This document shows, piece after piece, positions 39,193 through 47,178 of a stretch of 64,000 bases of DNA (its first letter is position 1; every line of letters begins with the position of its first letter). The notes below the pieces were generated by a model. That model had not been told where the DNA came from, did not search any database, and saw only the letters and a program-made list of their open reading frames with translations. The DNA is taken from the NCBI RefSeq assembly GCF_024703995.1, contig NZ_JAMXQV010000015.1:1-64000 (forward strand). Reading direction: 5' to 3'. This DNA comes from Amycolatopsis iheyensis. Lineage in GTDB: Bacteria > Actinomycetota > Actinomycetes > Mycobacteriales > Pseudonocardiaceae. Position numbers and translations under genes: made by a program.

Positions 39193-40307
39193 GCCGGGTC
39201 GCGCTGCCCGACTTCCCCTGGGATTCGCTCGCCGAAGTCAAGGCCAAGGCGCAGGCGCATCCCGGTGGGGTGGTCGACCTCTCCATCGGCACGCCGGTCG
39301 ACCCGGTCCCGGCCGGCATCCGCGACGCGCTCGCGTCGGTGTCGGAGATCCCGGGCTACCCGACGACGCACGGCATCCCGGCGCTGCGCGCGGCGGCCAT
39401 CGCCGCCCTCGGCCGCCGGCACGGCGTCACCGGCCTGGAGCCGGACGCGGTGCTCCCGACCATCGGGTCGAAGGAGGCCGTGGCCTGGCTGCCGCGGCTG
39501 CTCGGCTTCGGTCCCGGTGACCTCGTGGTCATCCCGGAGCTGGCGTATCCGACGTACGAGGTCGGGGCGCTGCTCGCGGGCGCGTCGATCCTGCGCGCGG
39601 ACAGCACGGTCGCGCTGAGTTCTGCCTCAGGCGCCGGCGGGCTGGGCCCTCGCAAGCCGGCGATGATCTGGCTGAACTCGCCGTCCAACCCGACCGGCAA
39701 GGTGCTCCCGGTGGAGCACCTGCGCAAGGTGGTCGAGTGGGCCCGCGAGCGCGACGTCGTCGTGGTGTCCGACGAGTGCTACCTGGCGCTGGGCTGGGAC
39801 GTCGAACCGCTGTCGATCCTGCACCCCGACGTCTGCGGCGGCCGCACGGACGGCCTGATCGCGGTGCACTCGCTGTCGAAGTCGGCGAACCTGGCCAGCT
39901 ACCGCGCCGGGTTCCTGACCGGTGACCCGAAGCTGATCAAGCAGCTGCTGGAGATCCGCAAGCACGCGGGCATGATCGTGCCGCGCCCGGTCCAGGAGGC
40001 GATGGTCGCCGCCCTGACCGACGACGAAGCCTTGACGGCCCAGCGCGAGCGTTATGCGCGGCGCCGGCTTTCGCTGCGGAAGGCGTTGCAGGACAACGGG
40101 TTCCGCGTCGACCATTCCGAAGCCGGGCTGTACCTGTGGTCGACCCGCGACGAGCCCGCCGCGGCGACGGTCGAGTGGCTGGCGGACCGCGGGATCCTGG
40201 TGGCCCCGGGCACCTTCTACGGCCCGGCCGGCGGCAAGCACGTCCGGATCGCGCTGACCGCGACCGACGAGCGCGTCGACGCCGCCGTGGAACGCCTGAC
40301 TCAGTAG
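39189..40307 (+). CDS. dapC: succinyldiaminopimelate transaminase (PLP aminotransferase)
   Basis: 372 aa from ATG 39189, overlapping the fdxA stop. Fold-type I aminotransferase: DLSIGTPVDPVPAGIRDALA, YPTTHGIPALRAAAIAAL, IWLNSPSNPTGKVLPVEHLR, VVSDECYLALGW, and the PLP lysine in HSLSKSANLASYRAGFLTGD; C-terminal arginine region KHVRIALTATDERVD. It makes N-succinyl-LL-diaminopimelate from the keto precursor in lysine and peptidoglycan synthesis. dapD and dapE lie 3-5 kb downstream, supporting the assignment. Convergent with a TetR gene, 7-bp overlap. Confidence 0.92.
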   Translation: MSRVALPDFPWDSLAEVKAKAQAHPGGVVDLSIGTPVDPVPAGIRDALASVSEIPGYPTTHGIPALRAAAIAALGRRHGVTGLEPDAVLPTIGSKEAVAWLPRLLGFGPGDLVVIPELAYPTYEVGALLAGASILRADSTVALSSASGAGGLGPRKPAMIWLNSPSNPTGKVLPVEHLRKVVEWARERDVVVVSDECYLALGWDVEPLSILHPDVCGGRTDGLIAVHSLSKSANLASYRAGFLTGDPKLIKQLLEIRKHAGMIVPRPVQEAMVAALTDDEALTAQRERYARRRLSLRKALQDNGFRVDHSEAGLYLWSTRDEPAAATVEWLADRGILVAPGTFYGPAGGKHVRIALTATDERVDAAVERLTQ

Positions 40308-40912
40308 TCCCGGCCCGTGAAGCCCCGGTAGACGAACCTGGTGAGGGCCTCGACCGCCTCTTCGTCGGTCGGGGGCTGCCAGCCGGCCGGGGCCGGGTCC
40401 AGCAGCCACATCTGCGCGAAGTTGTCGATGAGCTGGTACATCATCGCGATCGACAGCTCCGTGCGCGCCGGCAGCCGCATTCCGGCCGCCGTGACGTGCG
40501 CCAGGTGGCCCGTCAGGTCCGCCGCCTGGGTCGCGCCGAAGCTCGCCACCGTGCGCGCGAAGGTCTCGCTGACCATCGCCGCCTGGCGCAGCGCCTGCAT
40601 CGTCGGCGCGTGCTCCTTGTAGAAGTCCCAGTACTGGGCGACGTGCCAGCGCACCGCCGCCGGGTCGGTGAAGTCCGACAGGTGTCCCTCGGTCCGCGCG
40701 CTCTCGTCGCCCGAGGCCGCCATGTCGGCCAGGAGCGCTTCGAGCAGCTCTTCCTTGCCCGCGAAGTGGTTGTAGAACGACCCCGCGGCCCGGCCCGCCT
40801 CGGCGGTGATGTCGGTGATCTTGGTGTTCAGGTAGCCCTTGCGCGCGAACACGCGCCGGGCCGCCACCTTCAGCGCCGCCTCCGTCTCGGCGGCCTTCTC
40901 CTTGCGGTTCAC
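40301..40912 (-). CDS. TetR family transcriptional regulator
   Basis: 203 aa from GTG 40912 (MNRKEKAAETEAALKVAARR) with AAGGAGG ideally placed. HTH at residues about 10-55: VFARKGYLNTKITDITAEAG, RAAGSFYNHFAGKEELLEAL. The C-terminal helical domain (about 60-200) is a ligand pocket of the TetR_C type. It is divergent from an FAD monooxygenase with palindromes between them, so it probably represses that gene and itself and responds to the monooxygenase substrate or a related aromatic. Confidence 0.93.
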   Translation of the reverse strand: MNRKEKAAETEAALKVAARRVFARKGYLNTKITDITAEAGRAAGSFYNHFAGKEELLEALLADMAASGDESARTEGHLSDFTDPAAVRWHVAQYWDFYKEHAPTMQALRQAAMVSETFARTVASFGATQAADLTGHLAHVTAAGMRLPARTELSIAMMYQLIDNFAQMWLLDPAPAGWQPPTDEEAVEALTRFVYRGFTGRDY

Positions 40913-40949
40913 CGGCACCTCCTTGACTCCGGACGCTAGCAGTGTCATT

Positions 40950-40979
40950 CTGAATTCAGATTCACTGAATTTCAATTCA
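40950..40979. promoter_or_regulatory. palindromic operator region between TetR and monooxygenase genes
   Basis: CTGAATTCAG (40950-40959) and TGAATTTCAATTCA (40966-40979) are adjacent AT-rich palindromes about 16-18 bp apart centre to centre, in an 80-bp divergent gap. Likely paired TetR dimer sites. Confidence 0.7.
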
Positions 40980-40992
40980 CTGGGAGGACGAC

Positions 40993-42405
40993 ATGGACAC
41001 TCGGGTGCTGATCGCGGGGGCGGGACCGACCGGGCTGACGCTGGCCATCGAGCTGGCGCGCCGCGACGTCGCGGTGCGGATCATCGACAAGGCGGAGACC
41101 TTCTTCCAGGGCTCGCGCGGCGACGGCCTCCAGCCCCGCACGCTGGAGATCTTCGAAGACCTCGGCGTGCTGGACGCGGTGCTGGCCGCGGGGGCCGCGC
41201 CGGTCCCGATGCAGATCCACGTCGGCGGCGAGGTCGTCGGCGAGCGGGCGATGTTCGAGCCGGTCGAGCCGACGCCGGACAAGCCGTACCCGACCGGCTT
41301 CTTCCTCGGCCAGTCGCAGACCGAGGGCATCCTGCGCGACCGGCTGGCCGAGTTCGGCGTCCACGTCGAACTGGCGACCGCGCTGGCCGGCTTCGAGCAG
41401 GACGACGAGGGCGTGACGGCGACGTTGAGCACCGGCGAAACCGTCCGCGCCGAGTACCTGGTCGGCGCCGACGGCGGCAAGAGCTTCGTGCGCAAGGCGT
41501 TGGGGATCGCGTTCGAGGGCACCACCGACGAGTCGATCCGGATGCTGCTCGGCGACGTCCACGCCGAGGGGCTCGACCGCAACTACGGGCACTGGTTCGG
41601 CGCGTCGGACGACCCGATGCGCGGCATGATGTTCAGCCCGCTGCCGGGCACGCCGTGGTTCCAGTTCGGCTCACCGCTGGGCGACGGCGACCTCGACGTC
41701 GAGACGGCGCTGCCGGCCATCCAGGCCCGGCTCGACGAGCTGACCGGCGGCGGCATCACGCTGTCGGACCTGGCCTGGTCGACGGTGTGGCGGCCGAACG
41801 TCCGGCTGGCGGCGAGCTTCCGCTCCGGGCGCGTGTTCCTGGCCGGCGACGCGGCGCACGTCCACCCGCCGACCGGCGGCCAGGGCCTGAACACCGGCGT
41901 CGGCGACGGCTACAACCTGGGCTGGAAGCTCGCCGACGGCGCCCCCGAGCTGCTCGACAGCTACGAGCTCGAGCGCCGCACGAACGCGGCCCGCGTGCTG
42001 GGCATCTCGACCGAGCTGATGCGGAAGTACACCGACGGCGACGAGGACGCGCACCGGCGCGGCGAGGAGACCCAGCAGCTGGACATCAGCTACCGCGGCG
42101 GCCCGCTGTCCCCGGCCGGCGACGGCGCGCTGCGGCCCGGCGACCGCGCCCCGGACGCGCCGCTGCTGGCGTCCGACGGCAGCCGCGTCCGCCTGTTCGA
42201 GCTGTTCCGCGGCCCGCACGCGACGCGCCTGGTCTTCGGCGACGGCGAGGTGGGGGAGCACGCCCACCGGATCCTGCCCGCGGGGAGCACACCGGTCGGC
42301 GGCGCACTGGTCGACGACGGCGGGCACGCGTACGCGGCTTACGACGTCAAGCCGGGGGCCGAGGTGCTGGTGCGGCCGGACGGTTACGTCTGGTCGGTGT
42401 CCTGA
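40993..42405 (+). CDS. FAD-dependent aromatic-ring monooxygenase (PHBH type)
   Basis: 470 aa, ATG start with GGGAGG upstream. Group A flavoprotein hydroxylase: FAD GxGxxG motif VLIAGAGPTGLTLAIELARR, DG motif LVGADGGKSFVRKALG, GD motif VFLAGDAAHVHPPTGGQGLN. The C-terminal thioredoxin-like domain (about 375-470; RPGDRAPDAPLLASDGSRVR) is as in phenol/rifampicin-type monooxygenases. It hydroxylates an aromatic using NAD(P)H and O2; substrate unknown. Similar enzymes inactivate drugs such as rifamycins or tetracyclines. TetR-controlled by layout. Confidence 0.9.
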   Translation: MDTRVLIAGAGPTGLTLAIELARRDVAVRIIDKAETFFQGSRGDGLQPRTLEIFEDLGVLDAVLAAGAAPVPMQIHVGGEVVGERAMFEPVEPTPDKPYPTGFFLGQSQTEGILRDRLAEFGVHVELATALAGFEQDDEGVTATLSTGETVRAEYLVGADGGKSFVRKALGIAFEGTTDESIRMLLGDVHAEGLDRNYGHWFGASDDPMRGMMFSPLPGTPWFQFGSPLGDGDLDVETALPAIQARLDELTGGGITLSDLAWSTVWRPNVRLAASFRSGRVFLAGDAAHVHPPTGGQGLNTGVGDGYNLGWKLADGAPELLDSYELERRTNAARVLGISTELMRKYTDGDEDAHRRGEETQQLDISYRGGPLSPAGDGALRPGDRAPDAPLLASDGSRVRLFELFRGPHATRLVFGDGEVGEHAHRILPAGSTPVGGALVDDGGHAYAAYDVKPGAEVLVRPDGYVWSVS

Positions 42406-42406
42406 T

Positions 42407-42586
42407 TCACGACATCCCGCCGCTGTGCGTGGAGTTGTCGTAGGTGCCGTTCGGCTTGGCGCGGTACGGGTAGCGACCGGCCTTCCGCCCGCGTCGCACG
42501 CGGCGCCCGGCCAGGGCGCCGATCGTGAGGATGAGCAGGACGAGCAGCACCACGCCGCCGATGGCCAGGGTCAGTGCGGTCGTCAT
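42407..42586 (-). CDS. small single-pass membrane protein
   Basis: 59 aa from ATG 42586. MTTALTLAIGGVVLLVLLIL continues to TIGALAG, one transmembrane helix, then a basic cytoplasmic tail (RRVRRGRKAGRYPYRAKPNG, TYDNSTHSGGMS). A TAGGCT box ends 6 nt before the ATG, so the message is probably leaderless; the TAG of that box is also the stop of the CHAD gene. The region would otherwise be an unexplained 190-bp gap. Function unknown. Confidence 0.65.
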   Translation of the reverse strand: MTTALTLAIGGVVLLVLLILTIGALAGRRVRRGRKAGRYPYRAKPNGTYDNSTHSGGMS

Positions 42587-42592
42587 CGGCCG

Positions 42593-42598
42593 AGCCTA
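42593..42598 (-). promoter_or_regulatory. -10 element overlapping the CHAD stop codon
   Basis: TAGGCT, read on the minus strand, 6 nt before the ATG at 42586. Its TAG is the stop codon of the upstream CHAD gene. Confidence 0.5.
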
Positions 42599-43528
42599 GG
42601 CGTGCAGGGCCTTGGCAGCTTTGTCGACCTTGGTCCAGGCGTCCTGCCAGGCCGCGCGGGCCTCGGCGCGGCGGGCCAGCTCCCGCTCGGCGATGCGGCC
42701 CGCGACGAACCCGACCGGGCCGTCCACCGACGCCAGCACCGTGCGCATCCGCTCGGCCGCGAGCACCGCGTCCTGGTGGTCACCCAGCACGGTCTGGAAG
42801 TCCCGCGTCGCTTTGATCAGCTTCTTGATCCGCTTCGCCCGCTTCTTCTTCGCCGACGTCTGGGCCAGCTCGGCGGCGTAGCGCAGCTTCTTGCCGTGGA
42901 TGCGCAGCGCGTGCAGGTCGTCGTCCGGCGGGTCGGCCGACAGGGCGCGAACGGCCTTCGCGAGCTTGCGGTGCGGCTTCGCCAGCCCGGTGACCAGGTC
43001 GTGCGGCTCGTCGGCCACCTCCTCGGCCGACGAGCGGCTCAGCAGGCTGACCTCGCGCAGCAGCGTCGAGTAGCGGGCACTCGACAACGCGCGGGTCAGC
43101 CGCCGCTTCGCCGTCGCGCGCTCGGTGACGAACCGGGACACCAGGCGGCGGCCCGCCTCCTGGTCGCGGACCTCGAAGTCGGCGATGACCTCACGCAGGT
43201 GCCCGACCAGCACGTCGTAGTCACGCACCTCGCCGAGGGACTGCCCGAGCCAGCCCAGCTCGGCGCGCACCGGCTCGGCGCCGTCGCCGACCAGCCGGCC
43301 GGAGAGCTTCAGCACGCTGCGCATCCGCCGGAGCGCGACGCGCATCTGGTGCAGGTCCTCCGGGTCGGCGCCGGAGCGCGTGCCGGGCTCGTACGCGAGC
43401 AGCGCGCGGATCTCCCGGTCGAGCTTGGCCCGGACGTGGTGGGCCGCCGGGTCGGCCGGGCCCACCACGACCGGGAGCTCCGGCAGGCCCAGCTCGGCCG
43501 GGGTGCGAGGCAACGATTCGGTGGTCAC
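42596..43528 (-). CDS. CHAD domain protein
   Basis: 310 aa, GTG start. CHAD domains are conserved histidine-rich alpha-helical bundles, shown in several systems to bind polyphosphate. Two paired four-helix units are visible: EDLHQMRVALRRMRSVLKLS (near residue 58) and DLHALRIHGKKLRYAAELAQ (near residue 205), each with conserved His/Arg/Lys. No CYTH partner domain is fused. A TAGAAT box 7 nt before the GTG suggests a leaderless or near-leaderless transcript. Confidence 0.9.
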   Translation of the reverse strand: MTTESLPRTPAELGLPELPVVVGPADPAAHHVRAKLDREIRALLAYEPGTRSGADPEDLHQMRVALRRMRSVLKLSGRLVGDGAEPVRAELGWLGQSLGEVRDYDVLVGHLREVIADFEVRDQEAGRRLVSRFVTERATAKRRLTRALSSARYSTLLREVSLLSRSSAEEVADEPHDLVTGLAKPHRKLAKAVRALSADPPDDDLHALRIHGKKLRYAAELAQTSAKKKRAKRIKKLIKATRDFQTVLGDHQDAVLAAERMRTVLASVDGPVGFVAGRIAERELARRAEARAAWQDAWTKVDKAAKALHA

Positions 43529-43535
43529 CTCATGA

Positions 43536-43541
43536 ATTCTA
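43536..43541 (-). promoter_or_regulatory. -10 element of the CHAD gene
   Basis: TAGAAT on the minus strand, 7 nt before the GTG at 43528. The 28-bp gap to dapD (stop 43557) contains little else. Confidence 0.55.
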
Positions 43542-43556
43542 AGTGAACCGCGCGCC

Positions 43557-44540
43557 TCAGTCGTTCGCGTGCAGCATCGCGTTCAGCTCGACACCCGACC
43601 CGGTCCGCGGCACGACCTCGACCGCGCCGGTGGCCGAGTTGCGGCGGAAGACCGCGCCCGAAATGCCGCTGAGCTCGAGGGCCTTGACGACCTTGCCGTC
43701 GACGAGCACCTTCGTCCCCGCCGTGACGTAGAGGCCGGCCTCGACGACCGTGTCGTCGCCCAGCGAGATCCCGACGCCGCCGTTCGCGCCGATCAGGCAG
43801 CGCTCGCCCAGCGAGATCGTCTCCTTGCCGCCACCCGAGAGCGTGCCCATGATCGACGCGCCGCCGCCGACGTCCGAGCCGTCGCCGACGACCACGCCGC
43901 CGGAGATCCGGCCCTCGACCATCGACGCGCCGAGCGTCCCGGCGTTGAAGTTCACGAAGCCCTCGTGCATCACGGTGGTCCCGGACGCCAGGTGCGCGCC
44001 GAGCCGGACGCGGTCCGCGTCGCCGATCCGGACGCCGGAGGGCATGACGTAGTCGACCATCCGCGGGAACTTGTCCACGCTGTAGACGGTCACCGCGCCG
44101 CGCGCCCGCAGCCGCAGCCGGGTGGCCTCGAAGCCCTCGACCGGGCACGGGCCGTGGTTGGTCCACACGACGTTGGCCAGCAGGCCGAACATGCCGTCGA
44201 GGTTCTGGCCGTGCGGGCGGACCAGGCGGTGCGAGAGCAGGTGCAGCCGCAGGTACATGTCGTGCGTGTCGGCGGGGGCGTCGGCCAGCCTGGCGATCGT
44301 GGTGCGGACGGCGACGACCTCCACCCCGCGGTCGGTGTCCGGGCCGAGCAGGTCCGCGGCGGCCGCGCCGAGCAGCTCGGTGGCCTCCGCCGCGCTCAGG
44401 CGCTCGGTGCCGGCCGTGCCGCCTTCGACGAGCTTGGGGTGCGGGAACCAGGTGTCCAGGACGGTCCCGTCGGTCGCGACGGTGGCCAGCCCGACGCCGC
44501 CGGCGCCGGTCGTTTCAGGGTTCGGGCTCTGCTCGCTCAC
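43557..44540 (-). CDS. dapD: 2,3,4,5-tetrahydropyridine-2,6-dicarboxylate N-succinyltransferase
   Basis: 327 aa from GTG 44540 (MSEQSPNPETTGAGGVGLAT); TACGGT ends 7 nt upstream, suggesting a leaderless start. Actinobacterial-type DapD (M. tuberculosis Rv1201c, 317 aa). An N-terminal domain precedes a left-handed beta-helix of hexapeptide repeats (VRIGDADRVRLGAHLASGTT; GASMVEGRISGGVVVGDGSD; GASIMGTLSGGGKETISLGE). It makes N-succinyl-2-amino-6-ketopimelate in lysine/DAP synthesis. Works before DapC and DapE encoded nearby. Confidence 0.95.
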   Translation of the reverse strand: MSEQSPNPETTGAGGVGLATVATDGTVLDTWFPHPKLVEGGTAGTERLSAAEATELLGAAAADLLGPDTDRGVEVVAVRTTIARLADAPADTHDMYLRLHLLSHRLVRPHGQNLDGMFGLLANVVWTNHGPCPVEGFEATRLRLRARGAVTVYSVDKFPRMVDYVMPSGVRIGDADRVRLGAHLASGTTVMHEGFVNFNAGTLGASMVEGRISGGVVVGDGSDVGGGASIMGTLSGGGKETISLGERCLIGANGGVGISLGDDTVVEAGLYVTAGTKVLVDGKVVKALELSGISGAVFRRNSATGAVEVVPRTGSGVELNAMLHAND

Positions 44541-44547
44541 GCCCGAC

Positions 44548-44553
44548 ACCGTA
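44548..44553 (-). promoter_or_regulatory. -10 element of dapD (leaderless type)
   Basis: TACGGT on the minus strand, 7 nt before the dapD GTG. Confidence 0.45.
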
Positions 44554-44565
44554 GTCCGTGACTTC

Positions 44566-44604
44566 TGGGGCCGAGCCCCAGACCCCAGCCGGGGGCGAGC
44601 CCCC
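44566..44604. terminator. tandem hairpins of the GGGGCCGAGCCCC type
   Basis: TGGGGC-CGA-GCCCCA (44566-44580) and GGGGGC-GA-GCCCCC (44591-44604) lie 30 bp past the lipoprotein stop on the minus strand and upstream of dapD. It belongs to the G/C-stem repeat class common between actinomycete genes and likely terminates the lipoprotein message. Confidence 0.7.
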
Positions 44605-44635
44605 TGGACCCCCGAAAAGCGGTGTGTGACCTGCG

Positions 44636-45067
44636 TCAACTACCCGTGGGCCGCGCGGCTACCTGCTTCTTCAGCCCGTCGAGTGCCCCGGCGATGTCCA
44701 CCAAGGCCTGGGTGCAGGGCCCGCCCGGATCCGGCACGGTCGTGCAGCCCGCGCCGCGGAACGCCGCGATCGCGCGGTCGAGCCCGTCGGCCTGGGCGAC
44801 CAGCTGCGGGTCGCGGTCGTTCGCGCGCTTGCGGGCCGCGCCCGGGACGCCGCCGAGCTCGGTGACGTACTTCTCACAGCCCTTGGGCAGCTGGGTGCGC
44901 GGGCTCGCGAAGCACTGGTCGGCGGTCAGCGCGTCCAGCTTGGTCGGGAGCGCGTCCGGGCCCGGCTCGCCGCCGCCCTGCTTGGGGGTCGGGCCGGCTT
45001 CGTTGCCGCAGCCGGACAGGACCAGGACCAGCAACGCACCGCCGAGGACGACCGGGAACCTACGCAC
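44636..45067 (-). CDS. putative lipoprotein
   Basis: 143 aa, GTG start. Type II signal peptide: MRRFPVVLGGALLVLVLSGC with lipobox LSGC, so the mature N-terminal Cys (residue 20) should be lipidated. A Gly/Pro linker is followed by a small helical domain with four cysteines (DQCFAS; KGCEKYV; AGCTTVP; GPCTQAL) that may form two disulfides. No family recognised. Divergent from dapE with 23 bp between starts. Confidence 0.75.
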   Translation of the reverse strand: MRRFPVVLGGALLVLVLSGCGNEAGPTPKQGGGEPGPDALPTKLDALTADQCFASPRTQLPKGCEKYVTELGGVPGAARKRANDRDPQLVAQADGLDRAIAAFRGAGCTTVPDPGGPCTQALVDIAGALDGLKKQVAARPTGS

Positions 45068-45077
45068 ACCCTCACGG

Positions 45078-45083
45078 TAGCGT
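45078..45083 (+). promoter_or_regulatory. -10 element of dapE (leaderless type)
   Basis: TAGCGT, 7 nt before the dapE ATG; no Shine-Dalgarno. Confidence 0.45.
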
Positions 45084-45090
45084 GCCGGGC

Positions 45091-46161
45091 ATGAGCCTCG
45101 ACCTGCACGCCGACCCCGTCGACCTGACCGCCGCGCTCGTGGACGTCTTCAGCGTGTCCGGCGCGGAGGCCGAGATCGCGACGGCGGTGCAGGAAGCGCT
45201 GCGGGAGCAGGCATCGCACCTCGAGATCGTCCGCAACGGGGACGCCGTGCTCGCCCGGACCAACCTCGGCCGCGCGTCGCGGGTCGTGCTCGCCGGGCAC
45301 CTGGACACCGTGCCGGAAAACGGCAATCTGCCTTCGCGGCGTGAAGGTGCCGGAGACGACGAGGTGCTGCACGGCCTCGGCACGGTCGACATGAAGGGCG
45401 GCGACGCGGTGTTCCTCCACCTCGCCGCGACGCTGCCTTCGCCGAGGCACGACGTGACGTTCGTCTTCTACGACAACGAAGAGGTCGAGGCGGTCAAGAA
45501 CGGCCTCGGCCGGATCGAGCGCGAGCTGCCGGAGTGGCTGGCGGGCGACCTGGCGATCGTCGGCGAGCCGTCGAACGGCGTCATCGAGGCCGGCTGCCAG
45601 GGCACGATGCGCGTCGAGCTCCGGTGTTCGGGCACGCGGGCGCACACGGCGCGGGCGTGGATGGGGGAGAACGCGATCCACGCGCTGGCCGAGCCCCTGC
45701 GGCGGCTGGCGGAGTACGCGCCGCGGATCGTCGACATCGACGGGCTGACCTACCGCGAGGGCCTGCAGGCGACGAAGATCGGCGGCGGGGTGGCCGGCAA
45801 CGTGGTCCCGGACGCCGCGGTGCTGACGGTGAACTTCCGCTTCGCGCCGGACCGCAACCCGGAGGCGGCGGAGCGGCACGTGCGCGAGGTGTTCGACGGC
45901 TACGAACTGTCCGTTGTGGACATGTCCCCGGGAGCCCTCCCGGGCCTGTCGGCCCCGGCGGCGGCGGAGCTGGTGACGGCGGCCGGCGGGCGGGCGGCGG
46001 CGAAGCTGGGCTGGACGGACGTCGCGCGGTTCGCGGCACTGGGCATGCCGGCGGTGAACTTCGGCCCGGGCAACCCGACCTTGGCGCACACGAAGCAGGA
46101 GAACGTCCGGACGGCGGAGATCCGCCAGGTCGCGGACGTGCTCCGCAAGTTCCTCGCCTGA
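45091..46161 (+). CDS. dapE: succinyl-diaminopimelate desuccinylase
   Basis: 356 aa from ATG 45091. M20 family zinc peptidase fold: first metal motif VLAGHLDTVPENG, bridging Asp in GTVDMKGGDAVFLHLA, catalytic EE in FYDNEEVEAVKNGLGRIERE, GEPSNGVIEAGCQGTMRVEL, dimerisation domain with SGTRAHTARAWMGENAIHAL. Releases succinate from N-succinyl-LL-DAP. As expected for M. tuberculosis Rv1202. The stop is followed by a nested palindrome at 46173. Confidence 0.95.
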   Translation: MSLDLHADPVDLTAALVDVFSVSGAEAEIATAVQEALREQASHLEIVRNGDAVLARTNLGRASRVVLAGHLDTVPENGNLPSRREGAGDDEVLHGLGTVDMKGGDAVFLHLAATLPSPRHDVTFVFYDNEEVEAVKNGLGRIERELPEWLAGDLAIVGEPSNGVIEAGCQGTMRVELRCSGTRAHTARAWMGENAIHALAEPLRRLAEYAPRIVDIDGLTYREGLQATKIGGGVAGNVVPDAAVLTVNFRFAPDRNPEAAERHVREVFDGYELSVVDMSPGALPGLSAPAAAELVTAAGGRAAAKLGWTDVARFAALGMPAVNFGPGNPTLAHTKQENVRTAEIRQVADVLRKFLA

Positions 46162-46172
46162 CCCGGTCCCCA

Positions 46173-46259
46173 AGCGCCCCAATGTGGCCTTCGGTGCGTC
46201 AGACGCAACGAAGGGCCCCTTGGGTGCGTCAGACGCAACCAAGGCCACATTGGGGCGCT
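46173..46259. repeat. nested palindromic element after dapE
   Basis: Outer arms AGCGCCCCAATGTGGCCTT (46173-46191) and its perfect complement at 46241-46259 (19 bp). Inside are two direct copies of GGTGCGTCAGACGCAAC (46193-46209 and 46223-46239), each with a TGCGTC-A-GACGCA palindrome, around a central AAGGGCCCCTT. It starts 11 nt after the dapE stop and can act as a terminator, but is far more elaborate than needed. Confidence 0.85.
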
Positions 46260-46377
46260 GTGGTCCTTGTCACAGTGGAGGGTGCTGAGCTGCGGTGACG
46301 CTCCGGCACCGGTCGTCACCGCAACTTTTCGGCGTCGTGGGCCGTATTCCCCGGTGAAGCCGCTTCCTGGAGGAGTC

Positions 46378-47178
46378 ATGCCCGAAACCGCGAGACGGGC
46401 CGCGGCCGCCGCCGTGCTCGCCGCGGCGGTGGTCGGGGTGCTGACCGCCTGTGAGCAGCAGCCCGTCGCCGCGCCCGCGGCCGGGCCCGTCGTCATGGCC
46501 ATCGGTGAGGCGACCGCGTTGCCGCCGCCGCCCGCCGAACAGCAGCCCGTCACGCAGACAGCACCCGTGGAAGTCGCCATCACCTTCCCGCGCACCGGCT
46601 CCGGCCAGTGGATGTTCACCCCCGGCAGCGCCGAAGTCGCCGGCACGCAGGGCAAGCTCATGCGTTACCGCATCGCGCTGGAGACCGACATCGACGGCGT
46701 CGGGCCCGCCGGCTTCGCGAAGCAGATCCGCGGCATCCTCGGCGACCCGCGTGGCTGGACCGGCGGCGGGCAGTGGCGGCTGCAGGAGGTCGGGCCGGAC
46801 GACGACGCCGACTTCACCATCTACCTGGCCACCCCGGCCAGCCGCGACAAGCTCTGCGGCGGCACCGCGGACAGCTACACCTCGTGCCGCAACGGCAGCA
46901 ACGTCGTGCTGAACGTCGCCCGCTGGGCCAACGCCGTGCCGAACTACGGCGCTCCGCTCGACGTCTACCGCCAGTACATGGTCACCCACGAAACCGGGCA
47001 CCGGCTCGGCCACGGCCACGAGCTGTGCCCGGGCGCGGGCCGGCCGGCGCCGGTGATGGAGCAGCAGACGCTCGGGCTGCACGGCTGCGTCCCGAACCCG
47101 TGGCCGTTCCCGAACGGCCGTGAGTACGCCGGCCCGTCGGGCGAGTACGACGACCCGATCCCGGCCGGCGACTCCTAG
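46378..47178 (+). CDS. DUF3152-type secreted zincin-like lipoprotein
   Basis: 266 aa from ATG 46378 with GGAGGA upstream. Signal peptide with lipobox (VVGVLTACEQQP), a Pro/Ala linker, then a domain starting VEVAITFPRTGSGQWMFTPG. The catalytic-looking motif VTHETGHRLGHGHELCPG is HExxHxxGHxH, the extended zinc signature of metzincin-type peptidases; MEQQTLGLHGCVPNPWPF follows, where M may be a Met-turn. DUF3152 proteins are actinobacterial, and the zinc motif suggests surface proteolysis, not proven. Stop overlaps the chitinase stop (CTAG). Confidence 0.82.
   Translation: MPETARRAAAAAVLAAAVVGVLTACEQQPVAAPAAGPVVMAIGEATALPPPPAEQQPVTQTAPVEVAITFPRTGSGQWMFTPGSAEVAGTQGKLMRYRIALETDIDGVGPAGFAKQIRGILGDPRGWTGGGQWRLQEVGPDDDADFTIYLATPASRDKLCGGTADSYTSCRNGSNVVLNVARWANAVPNYGAPLDVYRQYMVTHETGHRLGHGHELCPGAGRPAPVMEQQTLGLHGCVPNPWPFPNGREYAGPSGEYDDPIPAGDS

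Noticed and set aside
44926..46248. 440-aa minus-strand frame
   Set aside because: Antisense to dapE; its N-terminus is translation of the nested palindrome.
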